A program made the translations under genes and the position numbers. From Halisarca cf. caerulea (lineage: Eukaryota > Porifera > Demospongiae > Chondrillida > Halisarcidae), in assembly GCA_963170055.1 (NCBI GenBank), contig CAUJGJ010000129.1:819701-883700 (forward strand): a DNA stretch of 64,000 nucleotides. The letters are read 5' to 3'. The notes beneath the pieces were generated by a model. That model had not been told where the DNA came from and did no database searches. It saw only the letters and a list, made by a program, of their open reading frames with translations. Shown here piece by piece: positions 54,360-64,000 of the stretch (its first letter is position 1; every line of letters begins with the position of its first letter).

Positions 54360-56660
54360 ATGATAAAATTAAAATTAGCAACGTTAACATTTTGAAGAGA
54401 CCTTGGAATAATTGTTCAAGTTGAAATTTGCTTTAAATGAAAGTTACTAAGTTCACTTTTTAAGATATTTGCAACTTTGGCAATTTTATTCTTATGATAA
54501 AATTAAAATTAGCAACGTTAAATTTTTAAAGAGACCTTGGAATATTTGTTCAAGTTGAAATTTGCTTTAAATGAAAGTTACTAAGTTCACTTTTTAAGAT
54601 ATTTGCAACTTTGGCAATTTTATTCTTATGATAAAATTAAAATTAGCAAGGTTAATATTTTAAAGAGACCTTGGAATAATTGTTCAAGTTGAAATTTGCT
54701 TTAAATGAAAGTTACTAAGTTCACTTTTTAAGATATTTGCAACTTTGGCAATTTTATTCTTATGATAAAATTAAAATTAGCAACGTTAACATTTTAAAGA
54801 GACCTTGGAATAATTGTTCAAGTTGAAATTTGCTTTAAATGAAAGTTACTAAGTTCACTTTTTAAGATATTTGCAACTTTGGCAATTTTATTCTTATGAT
54901 AAAATTAAAATTAGCAACGTTAACATTTTGAAGAGACCTTGGAATAATTGTTCAAGTTGAAATTTGCTTTAAATGAAAGTTACTAAGTTCACTTTTTAAG
55001 ATATTTGCAACTTTGGCAATTTTATTCTTATGATAAAATTAAAATTAGCAACGTTAACATTTTAAAGAGACCTTGGAATATTTGTTCAAGTTGAAATTTG
55101 CTTTAAATGAAAGTTACTAAGTTCACTTTTTAAGATATTTGCAACTTTGGCAATTTTATTCTTATGATAAAATTAAAATTAGCAAAGTTAACATTTTGAA
55201 GAGACCTTGGAATAATTGTTCAAGTTGAAATTTGCTTTAAATGAAAGTTACTAAGTTCACTTTTTAAGATATTTGCAACTTTGGCAATTTTATTCTTATG
55301 ATAAAATTAAAATTAGCAACGTTAACATTTTAAAGAGACCTTGGAATATTTGTTCGAGTTGAAATTTGCTTTAAATGAAAGTTACTAAGTTCACTTTTTA
55401 AGATATTTGCAACTTTGGCAATTTTATTCTTATAATAAAATTAAAATTAGCAACGTTAACATTTTAAAGAGACCTTGGAATAATTGTTCAAGTTGAAATT
55501 TGCTTTAAATGAAAGTTACTAAGTTCACTTTTTAAGATATTTGCAACTTTGGCAATTTTATTCTTATGATAAAATTAAAATTAGCAACGTTAAATTTTTA
55601 AAGAGACCTTGGAATATTTGTTCAAGTTGAAATTTGCTTTAAATGAAAGTTACTAAGTTCACTTTTTAAGATATTTGCAACTTTGGCAATTTTATTCTTA
55701 TGATAAAATTAAAATTAGCAACGTTAACATTTTAAAGAGACCTTGGAATATTTGTTCAAGTTGAAATTTGCTTTAAATGAAAGTTACTAAGTTCACTTTT
55801 TAAGATATTTGCAACTTTGGCAATTTTATTCTTATGATAAAATTAAAATTAGCAACGTTAAATTTTTAAAGAGACCTTGGAATATTTGTTCAAGTTGAAA
55901 TTTGCTTTAAATGAAAGTTACTAAGTTCACTTTTTAAGATATTTGCAACTTTGGCAATTTTATTCTTATGATAAAATTAAAATTAGCAAGGTTAATATTT
56001 TAAAGAGACCTTGGAATAATTGTTCAAGTTGAAATTTGCTTTAAATGAAAGTTACTAAGTTCACTTTTTAAGATATTTGCAACTTTGGCAATTTTATTCT
56101 TATGATAAAATTAAAATTAGCAACGTTAACATTTTAAAGAGACCTTGGAATAATTGTTCAAGTTGAAATTTGCTTTAAATGAAAGTTACTAAGTTCACTT
56201 TTTAAGATATTTGCAACTTTGGCAATTTTATTCTTATGATAAAATTAAAATTAGCAACGTTAACATTTTGAAGAGACCTTGGAATAATTGTTCAAGTTGA
56301 AATTTGCTTTAAATGAAAGTTACTAAGTTCACTTTTTAAGATATTTGCAACTTTGGCAATTTTATTCTTATGATAAAATTAAAATTAGCAACGTTAACAT
56401 TTTAAAGAGACCTTGGAATATTTGTTCAAGTTGAAATTTGCTTTAAATGAAAGTTACTAAGTTCACTTTTTAAGATATTTGCAACTTTGGCAATTTTATT
56501 CTTATGATAAAATTAAAATTAGCAACGTTAACATTTTGAAAAGACCTTGGAATAATTGTTCAAGTTGAAATTTGCTTTAAATGAAAGTTACTAAGTTCAC
56601 TTTTTAAGATATTTGCAACTTTGGCAATTTTATTCTTATGATAAAATTAAAATTAGCAAC
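54360..56660 (+). repeat. 10-monomer higher-order repeat, 1,340 bp
   Basis: GTTAATATTT after AAG occurs at 54,651 and 55,991, exactly 1,340 bp (10 units) apart. The surrounding order of subtypes (TTTTGAAGAG unit, GTTAAATTTTT unit, AAGGTTAATATTTT unit, two plain units) repeats with it. The same string at 56,789 lies 798 bp further on, which is 6 units minus one six-base deletion and leads into the next block. A unique AGCAAAGTTAAC monomer sits near 55,185. Confidence 0.78.
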
Positions 56661-59600
56661 GTTAAATTTTTAAAGAGACCTTGGAATATTTGTTCAAGTT
56701 GAAATTTGCTTTAAATGAATGTTACTAAGTTCACTTTTTAAGATATTTGCAACTTTGGCAATTTTATTCCTATGATAAAATTAGCAAGGTTAATATTTTA
56801 AAGAGACCTTGGAATAATTGTTCAAGTTGAAATTTGCTTTAAATGAAAGTTACTAAGTTCACTTTTTAAGATATTTGCAACTTTGGCAATTTTATTCTTA
56901 TGATAAAATTAAAATTAGCAACGTTAACATTTTAAAGAGACCTTGGAATAATTGTTCAAGTTGAAATTTGCTTTAAATGAAAGTTACTAAGTTCACTTTT
57001 TAAGATATTTGCAACTTTGGCAATTTTATTCTTATGATAAAATTAAAATTAGCAACGTTAACATTTTGAAGAGACCTTGGAATATTTGTTCAAGTTGAAA
57101 TTTGCTTTAAATGAAAGTTACTAAGTTCACTTTTTAAGATATTTGCAACTTTGGCAATTTTATTCTTATGATAAAATTAAAATTAGCAACGTTAACATTT
57201 TAAAGAGACCTTGGAATATTTGTTCAAGTTTAAATTTGTTTTAAATGAAAGTTACTAAGTTCACTTTTTAAGATATTTGCAACTTTGGCAATTTTATTCT
57301 TATGATAAAATTAAAATTAGCAACGTTAACATTTTAAAGAGACCTTGGAATAATTGTTCAAGTTGAAATTTGCTTTAAATGAAAGTTGCTAAGTTCACTT
57401 TTTAAGATATTTGCAACTTTGGCAATTTTATTCTTATGATAAAATTAAAATTAGCAACGTTAACATTTTAAAGAGACCTTGGAATAATTGTTCAAGTTGA
57501 AATTTGCTTTAAATGAAAGTTACTAAGTTCACTTTTTAAGATATTTGCAACTTTGGCAATTTTATTCTTATGATAAAATTAAAATTAGCAACGTTAACAT
57601 TTTAAAGAGACCTTGGAATAATTGTTCAAGTTGAAATTTGCTTTAAATGAAAGTTACTAAGTTCACTTTTTAAGATATTTGCAACTTTGGCAATTTTATT
57701 CTTATGATAAAATTAAAATTAGCAACGTTAACATTTTAAAGAGACCTTGGAATATTTGTTCAAGTTTAAATTTGTTTTAAATGAAAGTTACTAAGTTCAC
57801 TTTTTAAGATATTTGCAACTTTGGCAATTTTATTCTTATGATAAAATTAAAATTAGCAACGTTAACATTTTAAAGAGACCTTGGAATAATTGTTCAAGTT
57901 GAAATTTGCTTTAAATGAAAGTTACTAAGTTCACTTTTTAAGATATTTGCAACTTTGGCAATTTTATTCTTATGATAAAATTAAAATTAGCAACGTTAAC
58001 ATTTTAAAGAGACCTTGGAATAATTGTTCAAGTTGAAATTTGCTTTAAATGAAAGTTACTAAGTTCACTTTTTAAGATATTTGCAACTTTGGCAATTTTA
58101 TTCTTATGATAAAATTAAAATTAGCAACGTTAACATTTTAAAGAGACCTTGGAATATTTGTTCCAGTTGAAATTTGCTTTAAATGAAAGTTACTAAGTTC
58201 ACTTTTTAAGATATTTGCAACTTTGGCAATTTTATTCTTATGATAAAATTAAAATTAGCAACGTTAAATTTTTAAAGAGACCTTGGAATATTTGTTCAAG
58301 TTGAAATTTGCTTTAAATGAAAGTTACTAAGTTCACTTTTTAAGATATTTGCAACTTTGGCAATTTTATTCTTATGATAAAATTAAAATTAGCAATGTTA
58401 ACATTTTTAAAAGACCTGGGAATAATTGTTGAAGCTGAAATTTACAATAAATGAAAGTTACTAAGTTCACTTTTTAAGATATTTGCAACTTTGGCAATTT
58501 TATTCTTATGATAAAATTAAAATTAGCAACGTTAAATTTTTAAAGAGACCTTGGAATATTTGTTCAAGTTGAAATTTGCTTTAAATGAATGTTACTAAGT
58601 TCACTTTTTAAGATATTTGCAACTTTGGCAATTTTATTCCTATGATAAAATTAGCAAGGTTAATATTTTAAAGAGACCTTGGAATATTTGTTCAAGTTGA
58701 AATTTGCTTTAAATGAAAGTTACTAAGTTCACTTTTTAAGATATTTGCAACTTTGGCAATTTTATTCTTATGATAAAATTAAAATTAGCAACGTTAACAT
58801 TTTAAAGAGACCTTGGAATAATTGTTCAAGTTGAAATTTGCTTTAAATGAAAGTTACTAAGTTCACTTTTTAAGATATTTGCAACTTTGGCAATTTTATT
58901 CTTATGATAAAATTAAAATTAGCAACGTTAACATTTTGAAGAGACCTTGGAATATTTGTTCAAGTTGAAATTTGCTTTAAATGAAAGTTACTAAGTTCAC
59001 TTTTTAAGATATTTGCAACTTTGGCAATTTTATTCTTATGATAAAATTAAAATTAGCAACGTTAACATTTTAAAGAGACCTTGGAATATTTGTTCAAGTT
59101 TAAATTTGTTTTAAATGAAAGTTACTAAGTTCACTTTTTAAGATATTTGCAACTTTGGCAATTTTATTCTTATGATAAAATTAAAATTAGCAACGTTAAC
59201 ATTTTAAAGAGACCTTGGAATAATTGTTCAAGTTGAAATTTGCTTTAAATGAAAGTTGCTAAGTTCACTTTTTAAGATATTTGCAACTTTGGCAATTTTA
59301 TTCTTATGATAAAATTAAAATTAGCAACGTTAACATTTTAAAGAGACCTTGGAATAATTGTTCAAGTTGAAATTTGCTTTAAATGAAAGTTACTAAGTTC
59401 ACTTTTTAAGATATTTGCAACTTTGGCAATTTTATTCTTATGATAAAATTAAAATTAGCAACGTTAACATTTTAAAGAGACCTTGGAATAATTGTTCAAG
59501 TTGAAATTTGCTTTAAATGAAAGTTACTAAGTTCACTTTTTAAGATATTTGCAACTTTGGCAATTTTATTCTTATGATAAAATTAAAATTAGCAACGTTA

Positions 59601-60340
59601 ACATTTTAAAGAGACCTTGGAATATTTGTTCAAGTTTAAATTTGTTTTAAATGAAAGTTACTAAGTTCACTTTTTAAGATATTTGCAACTTTGGCAATTT
59701 TATTCTTATGATAAAATTAAAATTAGCAACGTTAACATTTTAAAGAGACCTTGGAATAATTGTTCAAGTTGAAATTTGCTTTAAATGAAAGTTACTAAGT
59801 TCACTTTTTAAGATATTTGCAACTTTGGCAATTTTATTCTTATGATAAAATTAAAATTAGCAACGTTAACATTTTAAAGAGACCTTGGAATAATTGTTCA
59901 AGTTGAAATTTGCTTTAAATGAAAGTTACTAAGTTCACTTTTTAAGATATTTGCAACTTTGGCAATTTTATTCTTATGATAAAATTAAAATTAGCAACGT
60001 TAACATTTTAAAGAGACCTTGGAATATTTGTTCCAGTTGAAATTTGCTTTAAATGAAAGTTACTAAGTTCACTTTTTAAGATATTTGCAACTTTGGCAAT
60101 TTTATTCTTATGATAAAATTAAAATTAGCAACGTTAAATTTTTAAAGAGACCTTGGAATATTTGTTCCAGTTGAAATTTGCTTTAAATGAAAGTTACTAA
60201 GTTCACTTTTTAAGATATTTGCAACTTTGGCAATTTTATTCTTATGATAAAATTAAAATTAGCAATGTTAACATTTTTAAAAGACCTGGGAATAATTGTT
60301 GAAGCTGAAATTTACAATAAATGAAAGTTACTAAGTTCAC
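56600..60340 (+). repeat. 14-monomer tandem duplication, 1,870 bp, near-identical copies
   Basis: ATTTTATTCC followed by a short monomer occurs at 56,761 and 58,631. GAATGTTACTAAG precedes it in both. GAAAGTTGCTAAG recurs near 57,381 and 59,251, and the AGACCTGGGAATAATTG monomer near 58,411 and 60,281. All are 1,870 bp apart (14 units minus 6). Copies run about 56,600-58,470 and 58,471-60,340. The only differences I noticed are AATAATTG versus AATATTTG (near 56,814 and 58,684) and TTCAAG versus TTCCAG (near 58,295 and 60,165). It is the longest near-identical duplicate in the window. Confidence 0.9.
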
Positions 60341-63300
60341 TTTTTAAGATATTTGCAACTTTGGCAATTTTATTCTTATGATAAAATTAAAATTAGCAAC
60401 GTTAACATTTTAAAGAGACCTTGGAATAATTGTTGAAGCTGAAATTTACAATAAATGAAAGTTACTAAGTTCACTTTTTAAGATATTTGCAACTTTGACA
60501 ATTTTATTCTTATGATATATTTAAAATTAGCAACGTTAACATTTTAAAGAGTCCTTGGAATAATTTTTGAAGTTTAAATTTGCTTTAAATGAAAGTTACT
60601 AAGTTCACTTTTTAAGATATTTGCAACTTTGACAATTTTATTCTTATGATATATTTAAAATTAGCAACGTTAACATTTTATAGAGTCCTTGGAATAATTG
60701 TTGAAGTTTAAATTTGCTTTAAATGAAAGTTACTAAGTTCACTTTTTAAGATATTTGCAACTTTGGCAATATTATTCTTATGATAAAATTAAAATTAGCA
60801 ACGTTAACATTTTAAAGAGACCTTGGAATAATTGTTCAAGTTTAAATTTGCTTTAAATGAAAGTTACTAAGTTCACTTTTTAAGATATTTGCAACTTTGT
60901 CAATTTTATTCTTATGATAAAATTAAAATTAGCAATGTTAACATTTTTGAAAGACCTTGCAATAATTGTTGAAGCTGAAATTTACAATAAATGAAAGTTA
61001 CTAAGTTCACTTTTTAAGATATTAGCAACTTTGGCAATTTTATTCTTATGATAAAATTAAAATTAGCAACGTTAACATTTTAAAGAGACCTTGGAATAAT
61101 TGTTCAAGTTGAAATTTGCTTTAAATGAAAGTTACTAAGTTCACTTTTTAAAATATTTGCAACTTTGGCAATTTTATTCTTATGATAAAATTAAAATTAG
61201 CAACGTTAACATTTTGAAGAGACCTTGGAATAATTGTTCAAGTTGAAATTTGCTTTAAATGAAAGTTACTAAGTTCACTTTTTAAGATATTTGCAACTTT
61301 GGCAATTTTATTCTTATGATAAAATTAAAATTAGCAACGTTAACATTTTAAAGAGACCTTGGAATAATTGTTCAAGTTGAAATTTGCTTTAAATGAAAGT
61401 TACTAAGTTCACTTTTTAAGATATTTGTAACTTTGGCAATTTTATTCTTATGATAAAATTAAAATTAGCAACGTTAACATTTTAAAGAGACCTTGGAATA
61501 ATTGTTCAAGTTGAAATTTGCTTTAAATGAAAGTTACTAAGTTCACTTTTTAAGATATTTGCAACTTTGGCAATTTTATTTTTATGATAAAATTAAAATT
61601 AGCAACGTTAACATTTTAAAGAGACCTTGGAATAATTGTTCAAGTTGAAATTTGCTTTAAATGAAAGTGACTAAGTTCACTTTTTAAGATATTTGCAACT
61701 TTGGCAATTTTATTCTTATGATAAAATTAAAATTAGCAACGTTAACATTTTAAAGAGACCTTGGAATAATTGTTCAAGTTGAAATTTGCTTTAAATGAAA
61801 ATTACAAACTTCACTTTTCAAGATATTTGCAACTTTGGCAATTTTATTCTTATGATAAAATTAAAATTAGCAACGTTAACATTTTAAAGAGACCTTGGAA
61901 TAATTGTTCAAGTTGAAATTTGCTTTAAATGAAAGTTACTAAGTTCACTTTTTAAGATATTTGCAACTTTGGCAATTTTATTTTTATGATGAAATTAAAA
62001 TTAGCAACGTTAACATTTTAAAGAGACCTTGGAATAATTGTTCAAGTTGAAATTTGCTTTAAATGAAAGTGACTAAGTTCACTTTTTAAGATATTTGCAA
62101 CTTTGGCAATTTTATTCTTATGATAAAATTAAAATTAGGAACGTTAACATTTTAAAGAGACCTTGGAATAATTGTTCAAGTTGAAATTTGCTTTAAATGA
62201 AAATTACAAACTTCACTTTTCAAGATATTTGCAACTTTGGCAATTTTATTCTTATGATAAAATTAAAATTAGCAACGTTAACATTTTTAAAAGACCTTGG
62301 AATAATTGTTCAAACTGAAATTTTCATTAAATGAAAATTACAAACTTCACTTTTCAAGATATTTGCAACTTTGGCAATTTTATTCTTATGATAAATTTAA
62401 AATTAGCAACGTTAACATTTTTAAGAGACCTTGAAATAATTATTTAAGCTGAAAATTGCATTAAATGAAAGTTACTAAGTTCACTTTTTAAGATATTTGC
62501 AACTTTGGCAATTTTATTCTTATGATAAAATTAAAATTAGCAACGTTAACATTTTAAAGAGACCTTGAAATAATTGTTCAAGCTGAAATTTGCATTAAAT
62601 GAAAGTTACTAAGTTCACTTTTTAAGATATTTGCAACTTTGGCAATTTTATTCTTATGATAAATTTAAAATTAGCAACGTTAACATTTTTAAAAGACCTT
62701 GGAATAATTGTTGAAGCTGAAATTTACATTAAATGAAAGTTACTAAGTTCACTTTTTAAGATATTTGCAACTTTGGCAATTTTATTCTTATGATAAAATT
62801 AAAATTAGCAACGTTAACATTTTTAAAAGACCTTGGAATAATTGTTCAAACTGAAATTTGCATTAAATGAAAATTACAAACTTTACTTTTCAAGATATTT
62901 GCAACTTTGGCAATTTTATTCTTATGATAAATTTAAAATTAGCAACGTTAACATTTTTAAAAGACCTTGGAATAATTGTTCAAACTGAAATTTGCATTAA
63001 ATGAAAATTACAAACTTCACTTTTCAAGATATTTGCAACCTTGGCAATTTTATTCTTATGATAAATTTAAAATTAGCAACGTTAACATTTTTAAGAGACC
63101 TTGAAATAATTATTTAAGCTGAAAATTGCATTAAATGAAAGTTACTAAGTTCACTTTTTAAGATATTTGCAACTTTGGCAATTTTATTCTTATGATAAAA
63201 TTAAAATTAGCAACGTTAACATTTTAAAGAGACCTTGAAATAATTGTTCAAGCTTAAATTTGCATTAAATGAAAGTTACTAAGTTCACTTTTTAAGATAT

Positions 63301-63455
63301 TTGCAACTTTGGCAATTTTATTCTTATGATAAAATTAAAATTACCAATGTTAACATTTTTTAAGAGTTATTGGAATACTTGTTTAAGCTGAAATTTACAT
63401 TAAATTAAGGTTTCTAAGTTCAGTTTCTAAGATATTTGCAACTTTGGCCATTTTT
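60341..63455 (+). repeat. Diverged right edge of the satellite array
   Basis: Divergence between monomers rises toward the boundary. Typical edge changes are GATATATTTAAAATT, TTTTTAAAAGACC, GAAGCTGAAATTTACA(A/T)TAAATG, CTTGAAATAATT and AAAATTACAAACTTCAC. Local duplications persist even here. ATGAAAGTGA recurs at 61,661 and 62,063 (402 bp, 3 units), and TTGAAATAATTATTTAAGC at 62,431 and 63,101 (670 bp, 5 units). The final recognisable monomer, from 63,287, has an extra T, ACCAATG and TTATTGG changes. Homology fades at about 63,455, in a T-rich stretch. Reduced homogenisation at array ends is the standard explanation. Confidence 0.88.
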
Positions 63456-63550
63456 ATTTTTTTCACAGAACATTTATTTGAGAAAGGAACGAAGAAATGA
63501 GTTTAATTACTTTGCTAATGCATGAAACATGTATAAGAATTCAAGAATAG

Positions 63551-63560
63551 CATGCGCATG
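63551..63560. repeat. 10-bp perfect palindrome CATGCGCATG
   Basis: CATGCGCATG equals its own reverse complement. ACATGT palindromes lie on both sides (63,527-63,532 and 63,565-63,570), so the stretch is locally rich in CATG dyads. No known factor site is claimed. Confidence 0.6.
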
Positions 63561-63624
63561 TGATACATGTCCAAATTTCTTATGATAGCGGTCCTCAGTC
63601 TGCATAGTGGTAAAATGTAATTTT

Positions 63625-63634
63625 TAGGCGCCTA
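63625..63634. repeat. 10-bp perfect palindrome TAGGCGCCTA next to a TATA-like string
   Basis: TAGGCGCCTA equals its own reverse complement. It overlaps the start of TATAAAAT (63,633-63,640), which matches the usual form of a TATA box. Any transcript would begin about 30 bases downstream. No convincing reading frame follows, so promoter function is only a possibility. Confidence 0.55.
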
Positions 63635-63870
63635 TAAAATATTTGTCACGCAGTTATCTCGTGTTTCGGGCAGATATTTTGGCATATACGAATGCCAACT
63701 CCATGTTTAGTGACGTTTACTGTCGTCACTGCTGGTTTGGTACATGCTCACATGTGATCCAACTCGATGCTCTTAAGAATTTTGGTTTTTTTCTGGGTGC
63801 TACGCACATAATCACCGAAGGATGGTTTATTTACTTCGTATTGGGAGTTCACTAGACAACTCAACTTTCA

Positions 63871-63994
63871 CATGCATGGGAAATTGTACTTCGCTTCGTG
63901 TCCAAATTCAAGTTATGAACATTAGAAATTTTGCTGGTAAGCCCTATTTTGCCATTACTCGGGTTTCGTAAAGAGTTGCTATATCCCATGCATG
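63871..63994. repeat. 11-bp inverted repeat, arms 102 bp apart
   Basis: CATGCATGGGA at 63,871-63,881 and its exact reverse complement TCCCATGCATG at 63,984-63,994 enclose 102 bases. Each arm contains the self-complementary CATGCATG. The arms could be ends of a small element or simply a shared motif. The window stops 6 bases after the second arm, so neither can be tested here. Confidence 0.5.
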
Positions 63995-64000
63995 GAGATT

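Larger units (their letters stand above)
1..63455 (+). repeat. Satellite DNA array, 134-bp monomer, about 474 head-to-tail copies
   Basis: The same unit recurs every 134 bases from base 1. Starts of the landmark ACTTTTTAAGATATTTG fall at 1, 135, 269 and 403, and the phase can be followed to 63,287. 473 units of 134 bp, minus 19 six-base deletions and plus a net 18 bases from the other indels, reach that position exactly. All copies point the same way. The unit is about 24% GC with one CpG (AACGTT). Copies differ at a limited set of positions, and most of the monomer is nearly invariant. Stops occur in all frames and the period is not divisible by 3, so it is non-coding. Long homogeneous arrays of this type are known from eukaryotic heterochromatin. 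Whether this one is centromeric cannot be told from sequence. The left end is cut by the window. Confidence 0.98.
63456..64000. other. Non-repetitive flank beyond the satellite
   Basis: Base composition jumps from about 24% GC in the satellite to about 38% here (200 of 520 bases from 63,481), and no satellite match remains. I see no recognisable gene. There is an open frame at 63,643-63,855 on the plus strand. It starts with TTG, with its first ATG at 63,703 leaving about 50 codons, and the translation resembles no family I know. A TATAAAAT string sits at 63,633-63,640. Small palindromes and an 11-base inverted repeat are listed separately. The piece is too short to tell whether it is a gene neighbourhood, an old transposon or another repeat. 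Confidence 0.8.

Noticed and set aside
1..63455. CRISPR array
   Set aside because: Regular spacing is present, but there are no unique spacers: the whole 134-bp period is conserved, so this is a satellite.
1..63455. Coding tandem-repeat protein
   Set aside because: The monomer has stops in all frames and 134 is not divisible by 3, so any frame is interrupted within a few units.
1..63455. CENP-B box in the monomer
   Set aside because: The motif needs TTCG followed by CGGG. The monomer has no CGGG. The TTCG created by the GTTCGAG variant has no partner.
1..63455. Transposable element inside the array
   Set aside because: The unit phase is continuous from 1 to 63,287 once small indels are counted, so there is no inserted sequence.
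1..63455. Phased A-tracts giving intrinsic DNA curvature
   Set aside because: A/T tract centres in the monomer lie about 25, 17, 6, 17 and 35 bases apart, not in a regular helical phase. Curvature cannot be claimed without calculation.
63599..63670. tRNA or tRNA-derived SINE (box A-like TGCATAGTGG at about 63,601, weak box B-like GTTTCGGGC at about 63,662)
   Set aside because: Box A matches partly and box B poorly. I could not fold an acceptor or anticodon arm, so it is most likely chance.
63643..63855. 70-codon open frame on the plus strand
   Set aside because: It begins with TTG, and the first ATG is at 63,703, leaving about 50 codons. No recognisable domain or family resemblance is visible. 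A frame of this length is expected by chance in 545 bp of 38% GC DNA. An exon of a larger gene cannot be excluded.
63937..63941. Splice donor GTAAG in the flank
   Set aside because: A five-base match with no supporting exon. It is expected by chance.

Overview
This window is almost entirely one satellite DNA array. Positions 1 to about 63,455 are head-to-tail copies, all in the same orientation, of an AT-rich monomer whose normal length is 134 bp. The array is already running at base 1, so its left end lies outside the window. It ends at about 63,455 and is followed by about 545 bp of non-repetitive flank. By counting monomer phase I find 473 unit lengths between positions 1 and 63,287, plus a final partial stretch, so about 474 copies. 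The phase closes exactly with 19 monomers that lack one 6-bp unit, one 16-bp duplication, four single-base insertions and two single-base deletions. That leaves no room for a transposon, gene or inversion inside the array.

Such an array points to a eukaryotic nuclear genome, probably heterochromatin (centromeric, pericentromeric or subtelomeric). I do not recognise the monomer and cannot name the species. The monomer is about 24% GC and has one CpG. Stops occur in all frames, and 134 is not a multiple of 3, so the array does not encode protein. The flank is about 38% GC.

The interest is in the layout of variants. A left zone (1 to about 12.5 kb) and the right edge (about 60.3 to 63.45 kb) share some variant bases. 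The middle (about 12.2 to 60.3 kb) carries a different set. Within these zones are nested higher-order repeats, found by matching rare variants: about 19 monomers (2,540/2,546 bp), 7 (938 or 932 bp), 9 (1,206 bp), 10 (1,340 bp), 11 then 7 (1,457 then 927 bp), 4 (536 bp) and 14 (1,870 bp). No single higher-order unit dominates. The pattern fits repeated local unequal exchange or segmental duplication. The last roughly 3 kb is the most diverged, as is usual at a satellite edge.

No RNA gene, CRISPR array, mobile element or convincing protein-coding gene is visible. The flank holds small palindromes, a TATA-like string and a 70-codon open frame that begins with TTG and that I do not accept as a gene.
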